A stretch of DNA of 64,000 bases from assembly GCA_030849075.1 (NCBI GenBank), contig JASAOO010003514.1, positions 24,351 to 88,350 of the forward strand. The letters run 5' to 3'. The notes under the pieces are model-generated. The model was given only the letters and a program-made list of their open reading frames with translations. It searched no databases and was not told the DNA's origin. Of this stretch, positions 42,501-50,778 are shown piece by piece (within the stretch, counting starts at the first letter, position 1; the number at the start of each line of letters is the position of its first letter). Source of the DNA: Zelonia costaricensis. Taxonomy: Eukaryota > Euglenozoa > Kinetoplastea > Trypanosomatida > Trypanosomatidae. Made by a program: the position numbers and the translations under genes.

Positions 42501-43268
42501 TGGCAGCCCGGGCAAACGAAGACAAAGACGGGCAAAGAAGAAACGCCGTGACGTGCGGCGTCGTGTTCTGGCACACGGAGCGATGGTGCATCCGCCCCCG
42601 CCCCCTCCATCCACGATGGAGACCAAGACATTAGGGAGGCGGAGGGGACGAGGTGGGAGGGGAGGCGGGCGTGGGTCGGTACAGTCTTCGCTGTACGCAG
42701 GGCAGAAGCCACAGGAATGGCGCAGCCCCCCATCCCCTTTTCTTGGTGTTTTCATCCTTCTCTCCCTACAGCGGCACGCGCAGACACCCATGCACACGCA
42801 CACGCACACGTACACTTACATGCGCTTCAGAAGCACCGTTCGCGTTTTATATGCTCGGCATTCCTCGAAAGCGCAAGCGGAGGTGCCTTGTCGCCACCAG
42901 CCTGCCACCCCGCCCCCACCCCCCCTCTCCAGGCACGAGGGGGGGAGGGAGGGCAACGTTGGGCGATGAGGGGAGAAGAAGCGCATTCACAGAAAGGGAG
43001 GCATCGGAGAAGGGAAGACCCCGAGGGGGGGGGGCTCAAGAGAGGGGGTGCACGTGCGCACGTGCTTGGGTGCGTCGGTGCATGTGTCGCCGATGAAGGA
43101 GAAACGAAAATGACAAGCCAAAGGAGGGAAGAAGCATGGCAAGGAGACGGGGCGGAGAAGACGGGCGAGCGCCGCCCTCGCCGCGCACCCTAGCGACACG
43201 CCACCGTGCGCGTACAGGAGCAGGCAGTGGCCACACTTGGCAGTTCCCCTCCCCGGCTTCGCATCGGG

Positions 43269-43287
43269 TTTTTTTTTTTTGGGGGGG
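43269..43287. repeat. T12G7 double homopolymer abutting the EB1-like stop codon
   Basis: On the coding strand the TGA stop of the EB1-like gene is followed at once by C7 then A12. Length errors here would not alter the protein because the stop lies upstream, but a one-base error in the preceding codons would. Confidence 0.85.
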
Positions 43288-44706
43288 TCACCGGACGGCG
43301 CCGTGAAGCACGTGGCGTATGGATGCAGCAAAGGCCAGCATCTCCGCATCCTTCGGCTCCCAGTCGCCTGCGCGCTGACGCTGCTGCGCCTTGCGAGCCT
43401 CCAGCCGCACCACGAGGCTCTCGATGGCGCGTAGCTTGCGGTGGCACAGCTCAGCGTCCTGGTCGTTTTTCGCCTCCGCCGGCGCCGCTACAGTGGGCCT
43501 TGCAGACACTGCAGCGCGCGAGGCCGCGACGCCCGCACGGGGTCGCGCAGCCGGCACCTCGGTTTGAGGCAGCGGCGCCACGGGCCGAGCCTCGGTGTGA
43601 CGCCGCGTCACGACGTTGGGCGGCCGCCGAGCACTCACGCCGGCCGCCGCCGCCGTTGACGGTGCGCTGGATGCGCCGTCGGCCGTGTTGGCGGGGAGGA
43701 GGCGGGCCGACGCTGCGGCAGCCGCTAGGTGGGCGGGGGGGCACTTCAGCACGACGCTGGAACCACGCGCCGACGCGGTGCGCGGCCCCAGGCTCCGCAC
43801 CGACGACTGCGGCATCGGCGAGGGCGAGCTGCTGCCGTTGACTGGCTGCCCGTTTGCGTCGCGCGGCAGCGTCGACGGCAGCTGTGCGGTGCACGGTGTT
43901 ACGAACTCGTGGTGGGACTGTCCGTGCGAGCTCACATGGCCGCCACTGAGCTCGCGCATGAGAACGGAGGTAGTCAGCGAGGGCGGTTGGCGGGAGCGGA
44001 GCCGCGACGCGGGCGTCTCGCCGCTGCGCTCCCGCGGCAGACTCTGACTCTCCCGGAGCACCGCCACGGCAGCGGCGGCGGCGGCGACACCGTTTTCCGT
44101 CACGTCGCGTGCCTCGCGCCGCCGTCGCTGCTCCTCGCTGTCGCTTGTGTCCGCGTCAGACACCGGCGCACCTTTGGACTCACCGCGCTGGTGCGCCTCC
44201 GCCTCCGCCTGCTGCACTGCCAGCGGGGGGGCTTCCATTACGGAGAAACTGTCGTCAGCGCTGGCCGGCTCCAGCACGATGCGGCCCTCGCCGCCGACGA
44301 TGCTGCACTGGTCCAGCGCCACAGCCAGTCCGCGAAACCACTGGAGAAGCTGCAGGTTGGCCTGGAAGTTCCCACCTATCAGCTTCTGCATGTCCTTGCT
44401 GAGGACCTCCGGCTGGGCAATGCCGTTGCGGCGCAGCGCGGCCTGCATCAGCTTCAGATTTGCCACCGCCTCGAAGTCCGCCTTGGCCGGCACCTTCACA
44501 CTGTTCGTCATCAGCGGCTGGTGGAGCACCGGCAGCATCGTGGGTAGCAGCAGCACGTACGGTACGCCGTGGCCGCACTCCTCAACTCGGTGCATCGCGT
44601 TGACTTTGCGGCCGTTGGGTGCGAGAGGCGGCAGAGAAGCGTTCACCCACGCCAGCAGCTCCGACCACGACTCCGTCGATGGCACCACCTCGAGCAGGCG
44701 AAGCAT
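43288..44706 (-). CDS. EB1: EB1-like microtubule plus-end-binding protein
   Basis: The 472-residue product has an N-terminal calponin-homology domain (about 10-133) of the EB1/MAPRE type: SWSELLAWVNASLPPL matches the EB1 start, and VKVPAKADFEAVANLKLMQA followed by GNFQANLQLLQWFRGL matches the EB1 KVKFQAK...NFKILQ and FQDNFEFVQWFK blocks. A Ser/Pro/Arg-rich basic linker (about 150-410) carries several Ser-x-Pro and Arg patches suited to microtubule contact. The C-terminus has a charged helix (ELCHRKLRAIESLVVRLEAR, about 415-435) that could be a short dimerising coiled coil, then a divergent tail ending HGAVR. It lacks the acidic EEY/F ending of animal and yeast EB1. The ATG at 44706 is the first after the predicted acceptor at 44828. 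Confidence 0.85.
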   Translation of the reverse strand: MLRLLEVVPSTESWSELLAWVNASLPPLAPNGRKVNAMHRVEECGHGVPYVLLLPTMLPVLHQPLMTNSVKVPAKADFEAVANLKLMQAALRRNGIAQPEVLSKDMQKLIGGNFQANLQLLQWFRGLAVALDQCSIVGGEGRIVLEPASADDSFSVMEAPPLAVQQAEAEAHQRGESKGAPVSDADTSDSEEQRRRREARDVTENGVAAAAAAVAVLRESQSLPRERSGETPASRLRSRQPPSLTTSVLMRELSGGHVSSHGQSHHEFVTPCTAQLPSTLPRDANGQPVNGSSSPSPMPQSSVRSLGPRTASARGSSVVLKCPPAHLAAAAASARLLPANTADGASSAPSTAAAAGVSARRPPNVVTRRHTEARPVAPLPQTEVPAARPRAGVAASRAAVSARPTVAAPAEAKNDQDAELCHRKLRAIESLVVRLEARKAQQRQRAGDWEPKDAEMLAFAASIRHVLHGAVR

Positions 44707-44730
44707 CGCAGAGGCCTAAGGGAAGTGCGT

Positions 44731-44779
44731 TTGTGTGCGTGTGTGTGTGTGTGTGCGTGCGTGTGTGTGTGTGTGTGTT
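44731..44779. repeat. Imperfect (GT)n repeat in a predicted 5' leader
   Basis: On the coding strand this is a (CA)n tract between the predicted acceptor and the EB1-like start codon. Confidence 0.8.
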
Positions 44780-44827
44780 ACTGAATCTCTTTCCTTTTGG
44801 TTTCTCAACCGAGCCGACGCGCGCCAG

Positions 44828-44829
44828 CT
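44828..44829 (-). promoter_or_regulatory. Predicted trans-splice acceptor AG for the EB1-like gene
   Basis: CTCTTCTCTTGCTCACTTCC on the minus strand (about 44855-44876) precedes GCGGAG at 44829/44828. No ATG intervenes before 44706. Confidence 0.5.
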
Positions 44830-45277
44830 CCGCACGTTTGGTTGTATAGTGTAAAGGGGGAAGTGAGCAAGAGAAGAGTTTGAGGTGGGGTTTGTGTCCG
44901 TCCTCGGGACGGAGGAGATCAGAGCAGGTGCGCCGTGGCGGTGCGTCTCAATGCGGAAAACACAGCGAGTGTGTGAGTGAGTGTGTGGAGGGGAGAGAGG
45001 GCGAAGGGTGCAACGGCTGGCGAGGCGACCGCGACAAGGCAAGCGACCGCAGCACGCGGTTGAGAGCACAGGAGGGGAGAGGAGAACATGAGAAGTGGTA
45101 GCGTGACGAGGGGGGGAGGGGAAGACGGAAGATTCGACGACGCTGACACGCTGCATCCTCGTCAGCGAAAGTGCGAGAGATGGAGAGCGGCAAGTCCGTG
45201 CGAACCTCTGAAAGCCAGTCTCCCTCCTGCGCCTCGCGTATGTGTGGTAGAGTGCGAGCGGCGAGACTCTGTGTGTT

Positions 45278-45289
45278 GGGGGGGGGGGG
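45278..45289. repeat. G12 homopolymer
   Basis: Twelve G on the plus strand in the spacer between the zinc-finger and EB1-like genes. Confidence 0.9.
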
Positions 45290-45562
45290 TCTGTTAGTCT
45301 TTGGGGAGTGGGGGAAAGGGGGTGAGGGATGACACGCACTCGCCCGGCAGGTGCATGTGCGCCACACACGCCCTCATGCAACACGTCCGCATGCACACAC
45401 ACTGGGCCATGTCATCATGTCGTGCGTGACGCCAGTGCAGCAGTGCAGCGCGAGAGTGCCGTGGCTTCCGCTTTCAGGCCCCGAAAACGAACAGAAGAGG
45501 AAGTCGGGTTTCTCCGTCTTGGTGAACGCCGGCGCCTGACCGCGACAGGGAGCTCCCAGACT

Positions 45563-47335
45563 TCATTGCGCAGGGGACACGTCCCTCTGATCGGCCGGGG
45601 CGGCGCGGGCCTGCATCTTGGCCATCTCCTCCGCGTGCACGCGCGACATGTGCGCCGTCAGCCCGCGGCGCGACGTAAAGGTGGTGTAGTCATCGCAGTA
45701 GGGGCAGGCGAACGCACGAGTGGCCTTGCTTTGGCCGCGGCCGGGGCTACTCCAGCTGGCCGTTAAGATGCTCTCCGCCTGGGCCAGCACGTGCGGAGTC
45801 AAGAGCGCAGACGAGGACGCCGGTGGCACGGGTGCTCGCGGCTCTCCCGCCGCGGCGACTCGCGCATCGCCAGCCCGCAGGGCACCACTCGCGGTTGACG
45901 TAGACAGTAGACGCGCGGAGTCGCGCTCGTCCTCCGCGTCGTCGTCGTCGTCGTCTTCACCGTCATCAACGGTGGCGGCAACCGTGGCCTCGCGTCGACG
46001 CCGCCGAGACGGGCGACCAGGCGAGTCGGTGAGGAGCGACATGAGGACGCCCTCCTGCCCACGGAGGCGCCGCTGCAGAATGTGCCGCTCGCGCCGCCGC
46101 CCGCTTCCGCGACGGCGACATTGCAGATGCAGAAGGTCCTCCTGCGCCCACGTCGCGAGCTCGGCGTCCTCCTCCTCCTTTCCCTCCTCCTCGTCCACCT
46201 CCCTCTCCAGGTCACCCAGCGTACGGCCACCACCCGCACGTGCGAGCCTGCCGCTGGGCGACAAGGCCGCTGAGAGCAGCGGGCCGTGCACCGGGGTGCG
46301 GCGCGGTGTGAGCGGCGGGCTGCTGCGCGCCGTGGATGCTTCCCTGCGGAGCCTGGACATTGCCGTCCGCCGCCCAGAAAAAGATGACGCGGAAGAGGAC
46401 GAGGACGCTGACGACGACACAGAGGAGGGGGACGAGAAGACGTCGCTGTCCGCGTCGCTCACGTAGGCGTCCTCGACAAACTTCAGGCCGCTCCGCCCCG
46501 CTGCGTGCACGAGGTACCGCCGCTCCTCCTCCGTCAGCGCCATCGTGGCGGCGGCCCCGCGCCCACCACGAGCGGCGCGCACTGGCGCACCAAGTGGGCG
46601 GCGCGCGTGCTGCCGGGCAGTAGAGGAGCTCTCGCTTTCCACGTTGCTGACACTTCCCTCCGGGGCTTCGCCTCTACGGAGGTGCGCCTGCTGACTGCGG
46701 TAGATCGCCACAGCATCGCGCACCGGATCGGCGTACACGTTGTCGCGAAAGGGGCAGGAGTAGCGCTGGTGGCGGCGCAGCTTTGGGCGGCTGCTGAGCT
46801 CAAGCTCGCAGTCGCCGCAGGTGAAGGTGGCGCCAAGGCCTGCGAGCGTCGTGGAGCTGGTGCTCTGCGACGGCGCCGCGCTCGCCGTCTCCGCGTCCGC
46901 TGCAGCGACGGCGTCGGTGAGGGCCCTCGAGGTCGTGGCGGGTGGCAGGAGCATCTCTGGCAGCGGCGGGGTGGCCTCGCTGAGCGGCACCTCCGTGTGA
47001 GCCGAGGTGCTGTCGTTGTTCCGCGCAGCCGGCTGGCGCGCCGGCAACTCTGGTGTGGCGAGGGAGGCGTGAACGAGCCGCACGTGGCGGACGAGGTTCT
47101 GCTTCGTCGTGAACCCCTGCTGGCAGAAGGTGCATGGGAAGGGCCGCTCGCCAGTGTGGGTCAGGAGGTGGCGGCGGTAGTTGCTGCGCACCCCGCTCGT
47201 GGTGCGGTTGCCGCGAAACTCCTTTGCGCAGTGCGGGCACACGAGCACGACGGTGTGCGGGTCTGCCGACGTGCCAGACACCGTAGCATCAGCGCTGGCA
47301 GGGGGCGCCGCACTCACGGAGGAGGAGGCCGACAT
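45563..47335 (-). CDS. Four-finger C2H2/C2HC zinc-finger protein
   Basis: The 590-residue product has two adjacent fingers near the N-terminus (about 29-88). Finger 1 starts CPHCAKEF and has about 19 residues between the Cys and His pairs instead of the usual 12. It is joined by the classical HTGERPF linker to finger 2, CTFCQQGFTTKQNLVRHVRL, which is standard. Finger 3 (about 169-190) is CGDCELELSSRPKLRRHQRY followed by S-C, a C2HC variant. Finger 4 near 540-570 starts CPYCDDYTTFTSRRGLTAHM. Between fingers 3 and 4 lie Ser/Arg-rich and strongly acidic stretches. Tandem fingers with a TGERP linker usually bind DNA, sometimes RNA. The ATG at 47335 follows the predicted acceptor at 47456; an upstream in-frame ATG at 47548 would precede it. 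Classical linker-joined fingers are uncommon in trypanosomatids. Confidence 0.88.
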   Translation of the reverse strand: MSASSSVSAAPPASADATVSGTSADPHTVVLVCPHCAKEFRGNRTTSGVRSNYRRHLLTHTGERPFPCTFCQQGFTTKQNLVRHVRLVHASLATPELPARQPAARNNDSTSAHTEVPLSEATPPLPEMLLPPATTSRALTDAVAAADAETASAAPSQSTSSTTLAGLGATFTCGDCELELSSRPKLRRHQRYSCPFRDNVYADPVRDAVAIYRSQQAHLRRGEAPEGSVSNVESESSSTARQHARRPLGAPVRAARGGRGAAATMALTEEERRYLVHAAGRSGLKFVEDAYVSDADSDVFSSPSSVSSSASSSSSASSFSGRRTAMSRLRREASTARSSPPLTPRRTPVHGPLLSAALSPSGRLARAGGGRTLGDLEREVDEEEGKEEEDAELATWAQEDLLHLQCRRRGSGRRRERHILQRRLRGQEGVLMSLLTDSPGRPSRRRRREATVAATVDDGEDDDDDDAEDERDSARLLSTSTASGALRAGDARVAAAGEPRAPVPPASSSALLTPHVLAQAESILTASWSSPGRGQSKATRAFACPYCDDYTTFTSRRGLTAHMSRVHAEEMAKMQARAAPADQRDVSPAQ

Positions 47336-48409
47336 GAAGGGGGGTTTACGAGTGGGAGAGCGCCGCGCAAACGCAGCTCGCAACGCCTTCCTGCGCGGCG
47401 GCCCACTATTGGTCTTCCTTTTTCTCTCTTGGCTGCGCACGCGATGTGCGCCGGACTGACGAGTGGGGCCCGGCGCGTAGAAGGACGTTTGTGGTGCGCG
47501 TTGTGGTTGGAGGAGTGGAGCGCGTGGTGGGGTGGCGAGGATGATCATGCGAGGGCGGAGGTGGAAGAGCACGCGACAGTGTAATTGTGTGTAGCATGCA
47601 CACCAGCGGCACGGAAAGGAGGAGCTGCACGGGCATGCAGCAAGGGTGGAACAGAACAGCAAGGCTGCTCTCGCGTGACGGCGCGAGACGCACAGCCCGC
47701 TGCCCTCGAGTCCTGAGTATGGGGAAGGCGCGCTCGGCGAAGCTGGCGCACCATTGCTTCTTTACTACCAATTTCGTGGTGCAGCGCCGGTGAGGACTGC
47801 CCGCGCCCATGGCGAATAGGAGCCTTCGCAGAAGGAAAGAGAAGACGTCGAAGAGGGGAGCGCGAGGAGATGCGGGAGGGGCGGTAGCGGCGACGCCCAC
47901 GTGTACGAGGGCACGAGCACATAGACAGACAAGGGAGGGAGGCCGCGCCGCCACACCTCAACGCACACTCAAAGGAGGATTCGAATCCGCTGCGACGCAG
48001 AGAGGGAAACGAGGTGAGGTGGTCGACACCACCAAAGACACGGCGGTGACGCACCTGCCCGGGTTGGCCTCTTGCAGAGCTCCCGTGCGAGAAGAAAATA
48101 AAGAAGAGAAAAAGGAAGCACACGTTCAGCGGAGGCCGTGCACAGGCGTCTTCTGGTGCCGCACACACAAACACAGATGAACTTCCGAAGCACCGACGCG
48201 GGGGGGCGTAGACATACGCACACATCCACACGCACATAGGTCGTAATTCAGAGAGAGAGCGCGCGGGTGGATCTGTGGATGCGGTGGTGTCTGTAGTGCC
48301 TACCTGCGGGACAGATGCGATGGAGGCGGTGTGCGCTCAACACAACTTCTCCTCTGCCTTCGTCAGTGGTAGCGACAGCCGTCTCCGCCGCCCCGCACCC
48401 GCGTTGGCC
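47336..48409. other. Intergenic spacer between MGMT and zinc-finger genes
   Basis: This 1.07-kb spacer includes the zinc-finger leader and the MGMT 3' flank. A palindromic GGATTCGAATCC at about 47977-47988 resembles a tRNA T-arm, but flanking stems are absent. I see no gene. Confidence 0.6.
47456..47457 (-). promoter_or_regulatory. Predicted trans-splice acceptor AG for the zinc-finger gene
   Basis: A C/T-rich stretch (about 47462-47535 on the minus strand) ends in CTCGTCAG. There is no ATG before 47335, which supports the shorter protein. Confidence 0.5.
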
Positions 48410-49267
48410 TCACCGCAGAGAGGCAGCCGTGCTCACCGCATCGACGCCCTCGCCGACGCGCAGCCTCTCTGCCGCCACGCTGGCCTGCTCGTGCCGCAGC
48501 AGCCACACCTTGAAGCGCAGCCCAAGCCCGTACCCGCGCAGCGAGTGGGTGGTAGACAAGACGCGGTGGCACGGCACGATGATGGGGATGGGGTTCGCAC
48601 CCATCGCCGCACCCACTGCCCGGGGCGCCGAAGCCGCCGTGGCTGGCAGCTTCAGCGCCTTGTTCACCCGCACCCCGAGCCCCTTGTACGAGATCGTCTC
48701 GCCAGAGGGCACCGTGTGCCGCAGCGTCGTCCAGGTCTGCGCAAGGAAGGGGGTGGTGGGTGGGTACACGATGGGCACCTGCAGCAGCAGCCGCTCCAGC
48801 TCTGCCGGCCGCCCCGCCGCTGCCGTCGGCGGGTTGAAGTACTGCGTCAGCAGCGCCGCGGCCGTGGCACCTGGCACGGTGGACGCGGTCTTGTCGGTGA
48901 GCGCTCCCTCCGTCCAGACACCGCCGAGCGTCACGACCGCGTCCTTGTACCAGCGCGACTGCATCGTCTTGCACATCTCCAGCGCCTCGGCGTGCAGCGC
49001 CGCTGCGTCACCGGGGGCGCTCCGCTGCCAGTGGCAGCACCGCACCGCGCCGTCGGCGTCCACGTAGAGGGAGAAGAGGCCGAGCGGCGTAGGCACAGTG
49101 CGCAGGTACAGCTGCACCGGCGTGCTGCGACGCTCGAGGGCGGACGCGGCGGCACAGGTGCGGAAGGAGGTGCCCGCCGCGGCCGCCGCCTTCGCGCGGG
49201 TCGCCCTCTTCGCTGCGCCGGCCCGCGCGGCGCCGACGCGCTTGGTGAGCTTGGCCTGCGCGGTCAT
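48410..49267 (-). CDS. MGMT: O6-methylguanine-DNA methyltransferase
   Basis: This suicide repair enzyme transfers the methyl group from O6-methylguanine in DNA to its own cysteine. The 285-residue product has a basic Ala/Lys/Arg-rich N-terminal extension (1-45) that may serve nuclear import. The weak N-terminal ribonuclease-like domain follows, then the C-terminal active domain. TVPSGETISYKGLG (about 185-198) and RAVGAAMGANPIPIIVPCHR (216-235) form the DNA-binding helices, the Asn hinge and the PCHRV active site with acceptor Cys233. RGYGLGLRFKVWLLRHE follows as in the family. The frame is open far upstream to 50455, but that part is repeat translation; the ATG at 49267 is the first after a predicted acceptor at 49368. 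Confidence 0.95.
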   Translation of the reverse strand: MTAQAKLTKRVGAARAGAAKRATRAKAAAAAGTSFRTCAAASALERRSTPVQLYLRTVPTPLGLFSLYVDADGAVRCCHWQRSAPGDAAALHAEALEMCKTMQSRWYKDAVVTLGGVWTEGALTDKTASTVPGATAAALLTQYFNPPTAAAGRPAELERLLLQVPIVYPPTTPFLAQTWTTLRHTVPSGETISYKGLGVRVNKALKLPATAASAPRAVGAAMGANPIPIIVPCHRVLSTTHSLRGYGLGLRFKVWLLRHEQASVAAERLRVGEGVDAVSTAASLR

Positions 49268-50778
49268 GGTCACGTTGGGGCAGACGCAGGTGGAAGTGGG
49301 GGAGGAGAGTGGCCCAAATGAAGTGCGCAGGTGGAAGAAACGCAGCGGTGGCACGCAAGCAGATCGACTAGGATGGTGTCGGAGAGTAGCTTGATGGCTG
49401 TGGTGGGTGAAAGGAGAGTGAAGGGGGGGAAGCTGAGGAGGCGTGCGGGGGAAGGCTACGAGCTGTGTTTGGATGAAGAGCGGGAGCACGCAGCGGTCAG
49501 GGGGGGGGGGCGGGGGGGCGGCGCAGAAGGGCAGCAGTAGGAGCAGCAGTAGCAGTGGTGGTGTTGCGTCCACACGATGGGTGCACGGCAGTGCAGCAGA
49601 ATGAAGAGCACAAAGCCAGCAGTGGAAAAGAAAAGAGACGTGCAGAGGTGCACGCGGATGCGTGTGTGGGTGTGTGGTGTGGGTGTGGGCGTGTATGCAG
49701 CCGAGTGCGCGTAGAGAGGGAGAGGGCGAGTGTGTGAGTGGGGGTGGGAGGGTGGAGCAGTGGGTGATGTGGGGTGGTGGTGGATACCCTGTTGGGGAGC
49801 ACCAGAGCTGGTGACGTGTGCGAGCGCCGGTGCCCGCTGGAGTCCTCACCGAGACGGTGGTGCGTGTGTGCGTGTGTGTGTATGGGGGAGAGTGTATGAG
49901 GGGCAGTACGGTTGTGAGTGTCCTCGTATGATCTATTGCGTTGTTGTTGTCGTTTTTTTTTTTGGGGAGCAGGTCTCCGTGTTGTGGCGGGGACGCCTCG
50001 GGTGGTGGCGAGAGTAAGGTGTGAGGGAAGAAGCACGTGGCTGACGAGTGCGTGTCAGGTGGGGGTTGCGGTGCCCTCGCGGATCGAGTGGGATGGTCAG
50101 TGGTGGTGCTGATGCGATGAATGCCTGTCAATGTCGGGCGAGAACGACTGCACTGACACCAAACACACATGGAGATGGAGATGGCAGAGAGAGGTGGTGG
50201 GGGAGGGGGGGGGGGCAGTGGAGCAGTTGATTGGACAGAGGTGACTCCTGCGTCACGTGCGCGGGGGTCGCCGGGAACTGCTCCAGCGAAAGCGGCGGTG
50301 GGTTCGTGTGCCTCAAGAGCGAGAGAGCCTCCCCGCGGAGCTGAAGAGGGGCGTGCCGAGCCGACGTCGGACACGCGTAGCCTCGCCACGTCGCGCGTCT
50401 GTGGTGGTGTACAGCTCGCCGGCGCCCTCGGCTGTCTGGCGACTCGCTGTGTCACAGCGGATACTTAGGGAGTGGCACACTTGTGCGCTTATGGGCCTCT
50501 TCGCCTGCCTGCCATCTCTTTAACACGTCCCCCCCCCCCTTCGTCCTTCCCCTCCCATCCCGCGAGGTCAGTCCACGCAGCCACGGCGGCGTGCACTGGC
50601 ACAGTGGGTGGAGGGGGGCGGGGAGGAGGAAGGGGCGGGGAGAGGCGTTGGGCGTTAACACACAAGACTGGAAAGAAGAGGAGACGTCGCGTGATGGGGG
50701 GGGAGGGGGAGGTAGCAAGCCCAAGGCAGTGCGACGGTGGTGCACCGCCTCCGCGGAAACGTCACACGATCCCACACC
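49268..50778. other. Intergenic spacer between UTP10 and MGMT genes
   Basis: This 1.5-kb spacer has a T11 run near 49953-49963 and scattered TG-rich stretches. The open frame running through it in the MGMT frame is His/Thr/Pro-rich repeat translation, not an N-terminal extension. I see no separate gene. Confidence 0.6.
49368..49369 (-). promoter_or_regulatory. Predicted trans-splice acceptor AG for MGMT
   Basis: On the minus strand TACTCTCCGACACCATCCTAG ends at this AG, without an ATG before 49267. The leader beyond it is itself pyrimidine-rich with no further AG up to the start. Confidence 0.45.

Larger units (their letters stand above)
39464..43287. other. Longest gene-free spacer (3.8 kb)
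   Basis: It lies between the EB1-like gene and the DUF789-like gene. It contains short CA/TG runs, purine-rich and pyrimidine-rich blocks, and the T12G7 tract at its right edge. Minus-strand frames at 39705-40334, 40937-41479, 42056-42733 and 42297-42815 are Cys/Ser/Leu/Pro-rich with no domain, and plus-strand frames are equally biased. I see no gene, though a small protein or non-coding RNA cannot be excluded. Confidence 0.55.
44707..45562. other. Intergenic spacer between zinc-finger and EB1-like genes
   Basis: This 856-base spacer contains (GT)n at 44731-44779 and a G12 tract at 45278-45289. I see no gene. Confidence 0.6.

Noticed and set aside
42056..42733. 225-codon minus-strand frame in the 3.8-kb spacer
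   Set aside because: No recognisable domain, and its composition matches translated polypyrimidine.
47977..47988. Sequence resembling a tRNA T-arm (GGATTCGAATCC)
   Set aside because: It is a simple 12-bp palindrome; the 5-bp T-stem and the remaining cloverleaf do not form.
49268..50455. N-terminal extension of MGMT by 396 residues
   Set aside because: The upstream frame is His/Thr/Pro-rich repeat translation; family similarity and the first ATG after the predicted acceptor both place the start at 49267.
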